Assembly (NCBI RefSeq): GCF_004154955.1
Contig: NZ_CP011524.1
Coordinates: 2,418,001 to 2,482,000, forward strand
Length of the DNA: 64,000 nucleotides
Reading direction: 5' to 3'
Source: Intestinimonas butyriciproducens
GTDB taxonomy: Bacteria; Bacillota; Clostridia; Oscillospirales; Oscillospiraceae
The notes beneath the pieces are model-generated. The model was not told the DNA's origin. It ran no database searches and was given only the letters and a program-made list of their open reading frames with translations. Within the stretch, counting starts at the first letter, position 1. Each line of letters begins with the position of its first letter. Made by a program: the position numbers and the translations under genes. Positions 61,298-64,000 of this stretch are shown here, piece by piece.

Positions 61298-62623
61298 ATG
61301 CAGATAGTCAGTGTTATCGGCATGATCGTTGGTGTTGTAGTCCTCATTTATTTGACCTTCAAGGGATTGAACGGCTTTGTCGCCTCCCTGATCGGCTCCA
61401 TCATCGTTATCATTACCAGCGGCCTCCCCTTCTGGGGAACGCTGACCGGTTCTTACGCCGCTTCTCTGGGAAGCACCTTTGGTTCTTATTTGTTCCTCTT
61501 CACCATCGGCTCCGCTTACAGCGAACTGATGAAGAAGAGCGGCGCCGCCGAATCGATCGCCAACTTCCTGTTTGGTTTTCTCGGTGTGAAGGCGACGGTT
61601 GCGGGCACCCTGATCATCACCTTCCTGCTGGCATACGGCGGCGTCAACGCCTTTATCATCATCTTTGCCGTCTATCCCGTTGCGGTCCCCATGTTCCGTA
61701 AGGCCAACGTATCCAAGCTCCTGATGCCGGCCATTTTCCTGTACGGCGCCGTGGTCTTGAATGTTGTCACCCCCGGCGCCCCCTCCATGCTGTGCATCAC
61801 CCTGTCTGAGAAACTGGGCGTCACCACCTTTGCGGCTCCCACCATGGCCATTGTGATCCTTGTCCTGGCCTTCGGCTTCGGCATCCTCTATTTTACCTGG
61901 GCTGCCAATTCCCTGCGTGCCCGCGGCATCGGGTTCGTCGCCTCGGAAAGTGATGCCGAGCTGATCGCGGGCAGCACCGGCGGCAAGGAGCTGCCCCCCA
62001 TCCACATGGCCATTCTGCCTTACGTGGTCATTGTCGTTTTGAAGCTGGCCCTCGCCAACGCCATGAGCGCTTCCGACGGCATTTGTACTGCCATGGGGGC
62101 CGGTATCATTGTTCTGATCCTCACAAACTACAAATATCTGAAAGGACATATCGTACAGGACTTTGTCAACGGGTGGCTCTCCAGCATCAATCCCCTGCTT
62201 CTGACCGCCGCTCTGATGGGCTTTGCCGCTGTGGTCAACATTTGTCCCGGATTTGAGTATTTCATGAAGTTTGCCATGCTGATGGCCGACAAAATGAACC
62301 CCTACATCTCCGCCGTTATCGTCACCAATGTGTTCTCCGGCATCACCGGCGCTTCTCTCAGCGGCACCCAAATCTTCTGCAGCACCATGGCCGACCAGTT
62401 TATGGCTCTGGGCACGGTCAACGCCCAGGCGCTCTATAAGGTCGTGGGCATGGCGGCCATGGGAATGGACACTCTGCCCCACTGCCCCACCTTCGTGATG
62501 GAGGCCCAGGTTTGCGGCGTCACCACCAAGGAGTCTTATCCCTATGTTATGGTCATGACCGTAATTACCCCAATCGTTCTGGCGCTGGTCGCTGCCGGTA
62601 TGGCAATCGTTGGGCTGATCTGA
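61298..62623 (+). CDS. GntP-family carboxylate permease, 441 aa
   Basis: About 12 membrane segments. The GntP pattern is GSYLFLFTIGSAYSELMKKSG, then AYGGVNAFIIIFAVYPVAVP, and GITGASLSGTQIFCSTM in the C-terminal half. Members transport gluconate, or short hydroxy acids such as 3-hydroxybutyrate. With CoA-transferases around it, a short-chain or hydroxy acid is more likely than a sugar acid. GAGAGGG precedes the ATG at 61298. The 214-bp gap before it holds no gene. Confidence 0.88.
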   Translation: MQIVSVIGMIVGVVVLIYLTFKGLNGFVASLIGSIIVIITSGLPFWGTLTGSYAASLGSTFGSYLFLFTIGSAYSELMKKSGAAESIANFLFGFLGVKATVAGTLIITFLLAYGGVNAFIIIFAVYPVAVPMFRKANVSKLLMPAIFLYGAVVLNVVTPGAPSMLCITLSEKLGVTTFAAPTMAIVILVLAFGFGILYFTWAANSLRARGIGFVASESDAELIAGSTGGKELPPIHMAILPYVVIVVLKLALANAMSASDGICTAMGAGIIVLILTNYKYLKGHIVQDFVNGWLSSINPLLLTAALMGFAAVVNICPGFEYFMKFAMLMADKMNPYISAVIVTNVFSGITGASLSGTQIFCSTMADQFMALGTVNAQALYKVVGMAAMGMDTLPHCPTFVMEAQVCGVTTKESYPYVMVMTVITPIVLALVAAGMAIVGLI

Positions 62624-62791
62624 TTCGATCAACGCGGCGGTGAAGCCGACATAAGTGGAAAGGGTCAGCGCCCATCAATATGGCCGCCGGCCCTCTTTCC
62701 ATCTTCCCCATTTCAAACTATTTTTCACGACACGGCGCGCACGGCCCCGGCGGGAGACGCGCGGCCCTCGAGACAGAAAGGAAGCGGAATC

Positions 62792-64000
62792 ATGGCAAAA
62801 GTTATGACGGCAAAAGAAGCAATCGCAGCCTACTTCTACGATGGCGCGACCGTTACCTTCGGCGGGTTTGCCAATGGGCTGATGCATCCGGAGGAGATCA
62901 TGACGGCGCTGGAGGAGGCCGCGCGGCAGGGACACCCGAGGAATCTGACGGTCGTTTACGCCTCGGGCCAGGGTGACAGCGCCGACCGCGGTCTGAACCA
63001 TCTGGCGGTGGCGGGCCTGTGCAAAACCGTGATCGGCGGGCACTGGGGCTTGGCGCCCAAGCTGGGCAGATTGGCCGCGGAAAATAAGCTGGCCGCATAC
63101 AACCTGCCCCAGGGCGTCATTTCCGAACTATTCCGCGAAATTGCGGCGAAACGTCCCGGCGTCATAACGCATGTCGGCCTGGACACCTTCGTGGACCCCC
63201 GCCTGGAGGGGGGAAAGATCAACCAGGCGGCCCGGGACGCGGGCGATCTGGTCAAGCTCATTGAGTTTCAGGGTGAGCAGAAGCTGTTTTACCCATCCTT
63301 CCCGATCCACATCGCGGTGATTCGCGCAACCTATGCCGATTGTCACGGCAACTGCACCTTTGAAAAAGAGGGCGCCTATGCCGAGGCGCTTGCCCAGGCC
63401 CAGGCCGCCCACAATTCCGGCGGCAAGGTCATCGTTCAGGTGGAAAAGGTAGTCTCCCATGGCTGCCTGGATGCCCGGCTTATCCGTATACCCGGAATCT
63501 ATGTAGATGCGCTGGTGGTAGGCAGTCCTGAAAATCACATGCAGACCTTCGGAACCCATTACGACCCCGCCTTTTCGGGAGAGGTCCGCATACCCCTGGA
63601 TGCCCTGGCCCCCCTCCCCATGGGCGAACGTAAGATCATCGCCCGACGGGCCGCCATGGAGCTGGTCCCCCATGCCGTTACAAACCTGGGGATCGGCATG
63701 CCGGAAGGCGTGGCCGCTGTGGCCGCTGAGGAGGGCATGGAGGGCATGGTCCTTACCACCGAAGTGGGCGGCATCGGAGGCGTCCCCGCCGGGGGGAAGG
63801 ATTTCGGCGCGTCTACCAATGTGGATTGTATCCTGGAGCAGCCCACGCAGTTCGACTTTTATGACGGCGGCGGTCTGGACGTGGCCTTTCTGGGCCTGGC
63901 CCAAATGGACAGGAGCGGAAACATCAATGTCAGCAAGTTTGGGCCCAAGATCGCGGGCTGCGGCGGGTTTATCAACATCACGCAGAACGCCAAGAAAGTC
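62792..64000 (+). CDS. Acyl CoA:acetate/propionate-type CoA-transferase, C-terminus beyond window
   Basis: The frame runs from the ATG at 62792 (AAAGGAAG upstream) to the edge, 403 codons with no stop. It begins MAKVMTAKEAIAAYFYDGAT, followed by VTFGGFANGLMHPEEI. An alpha-subunit-like half is followed by a beta-like half with NLGIGMPEGVAAVAAEEG and the catalytic Glu in VLTTEVGGIGGVPAGG. This fused two-half layout is that of YdiF/propionate CoA-transferase (about 520 residues), so roughly 120 residues are missing. It is the second, unrelated CoA-transferase type in the operon. Confidence 0.92.
   Translation, partial: MAKVMTAKEAIAAYFYDGATVTFGGFANGLMHPEEIMTALEEAARQGHPRNLTVVYASGQGDSADRGLNHLAVAGLCKTVIGGHWGLAPKLGRLAAENKLAAYNLPQGVISELFREIAAKRPGVITHVGLDTFVDPRLEGGKINQAARDAGDLVKLIEFQGEQKLFYPSFPIHIAVIRATYADCHGNCTFEKEGAYAEALAQAQAAHNSGGKVIVQVEKVVSHGCLDARLIRIPGIYVDALVVGSPENHMQTFGTHYDPAFSGEVRIPLDALAPLPMGERKIIARRAAMELVPHAVTNLGIGMPEGVAAVAAEEGMEGMVLTTEVGGIGGVPAGGKDFGASTNVDCILEQPTQFDFYDGGGLDVAFLGLAQMDRSGNINVSKFGPKIAGCGGFINITQNAKKV

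Overview
The window looks like a piece of a GC-rich, butyrate-forming Oscillospiraceae genome (Flavonifractor/Intestinimonas/Lawsonibacter-like). This placement is inferred from gene content: a SpoVB-type flippase, crt-hbd, lactate use, CoA-transferases and SLH-domain surface proteins. I have not run any phylogeny. A mobile, resistance-bearing region occupies about 1-14.7 kb and ends beside a tRNA-Leu gene. The rest is ordinary chromosome.

Mobile region. From the left edge: a truncated class I methyltransferase, tet(W) with its leader-peptide attenuator, two AT-rich accessory genes (one a lipoprotein), an XRE regulator and a tyrosine recombinase. Then comes a large serine recombinase, a low-GC protein carrying an RNxxxH HEPN ribonuclease motif, and a second XRE regulator. 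A structured non-coding stretch follows, with a pMV158-type (MobV) oriT core. Next are a VanZ-domain protein behind what looks like a leader-peptide attenuator, a sigma-region-4-like protein, a MobV relaxase and a 59-aa TTG-start protein. MobV relaxase plus matching oriT without mating-pore genes means a mobilizable element (IME) rather than a self-transmissible one, as far as the window shows. The tet(W) part may be a second module joined to the serine-recombinase part at about 6.5 kb.

14.7-15.1 kb holds an intact tRNA-Leu(UAG) and up to three decayed 5' halves of similar tRNAs spaced 85-100 bp apart.

15.2-40 kb is housekeeping and regulation: pyridoxal kinase, SDR, flippase, DUF554, crt-hbd, a MocR regulator with a PD-(D/E)XK-like protein, a two-component system followed by a diguanylate cyclase, 5'-nucleotidase, Dabb plus aminotransferase, an ECF S component, a MoxR-DUF58-transglutaminase operon, a uracil permease and a diaminopimelate decarboxylase.

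40.1-44.8 kb is a lactate module. Lactate permease is divergent from nickel-dependent lactate racemase (larA) and an FAD D-lactate dehydrogenase, and four GntR/LldR-like palindromes lie between them. Together they would import lactate, interconvert its isomers and oxidise it to pyruvate.

44.8-57 kb: a hairpin-rich intergenic repeat, a 2064-aa S-layer-anchored protein with an internal 1680-bp duplication of glycerophosphodiesterase modules, small proteins, a 2-hydroxyacid dehydrogenase, an OGG-type glycosylase with an M24 peptidase, a nitroreductase and a GreA-like factor.

57.6-64 kb: a LysR regulator, a perfect LysR box about 64 bp before the predicted start of the next operon, then a CoA-transferase, alpha/beta hydrolase, GntP permease and a second CoA-transferase cut by the right edge. 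This looks like a carboxylate uptake and activation operon of unknown substrate.
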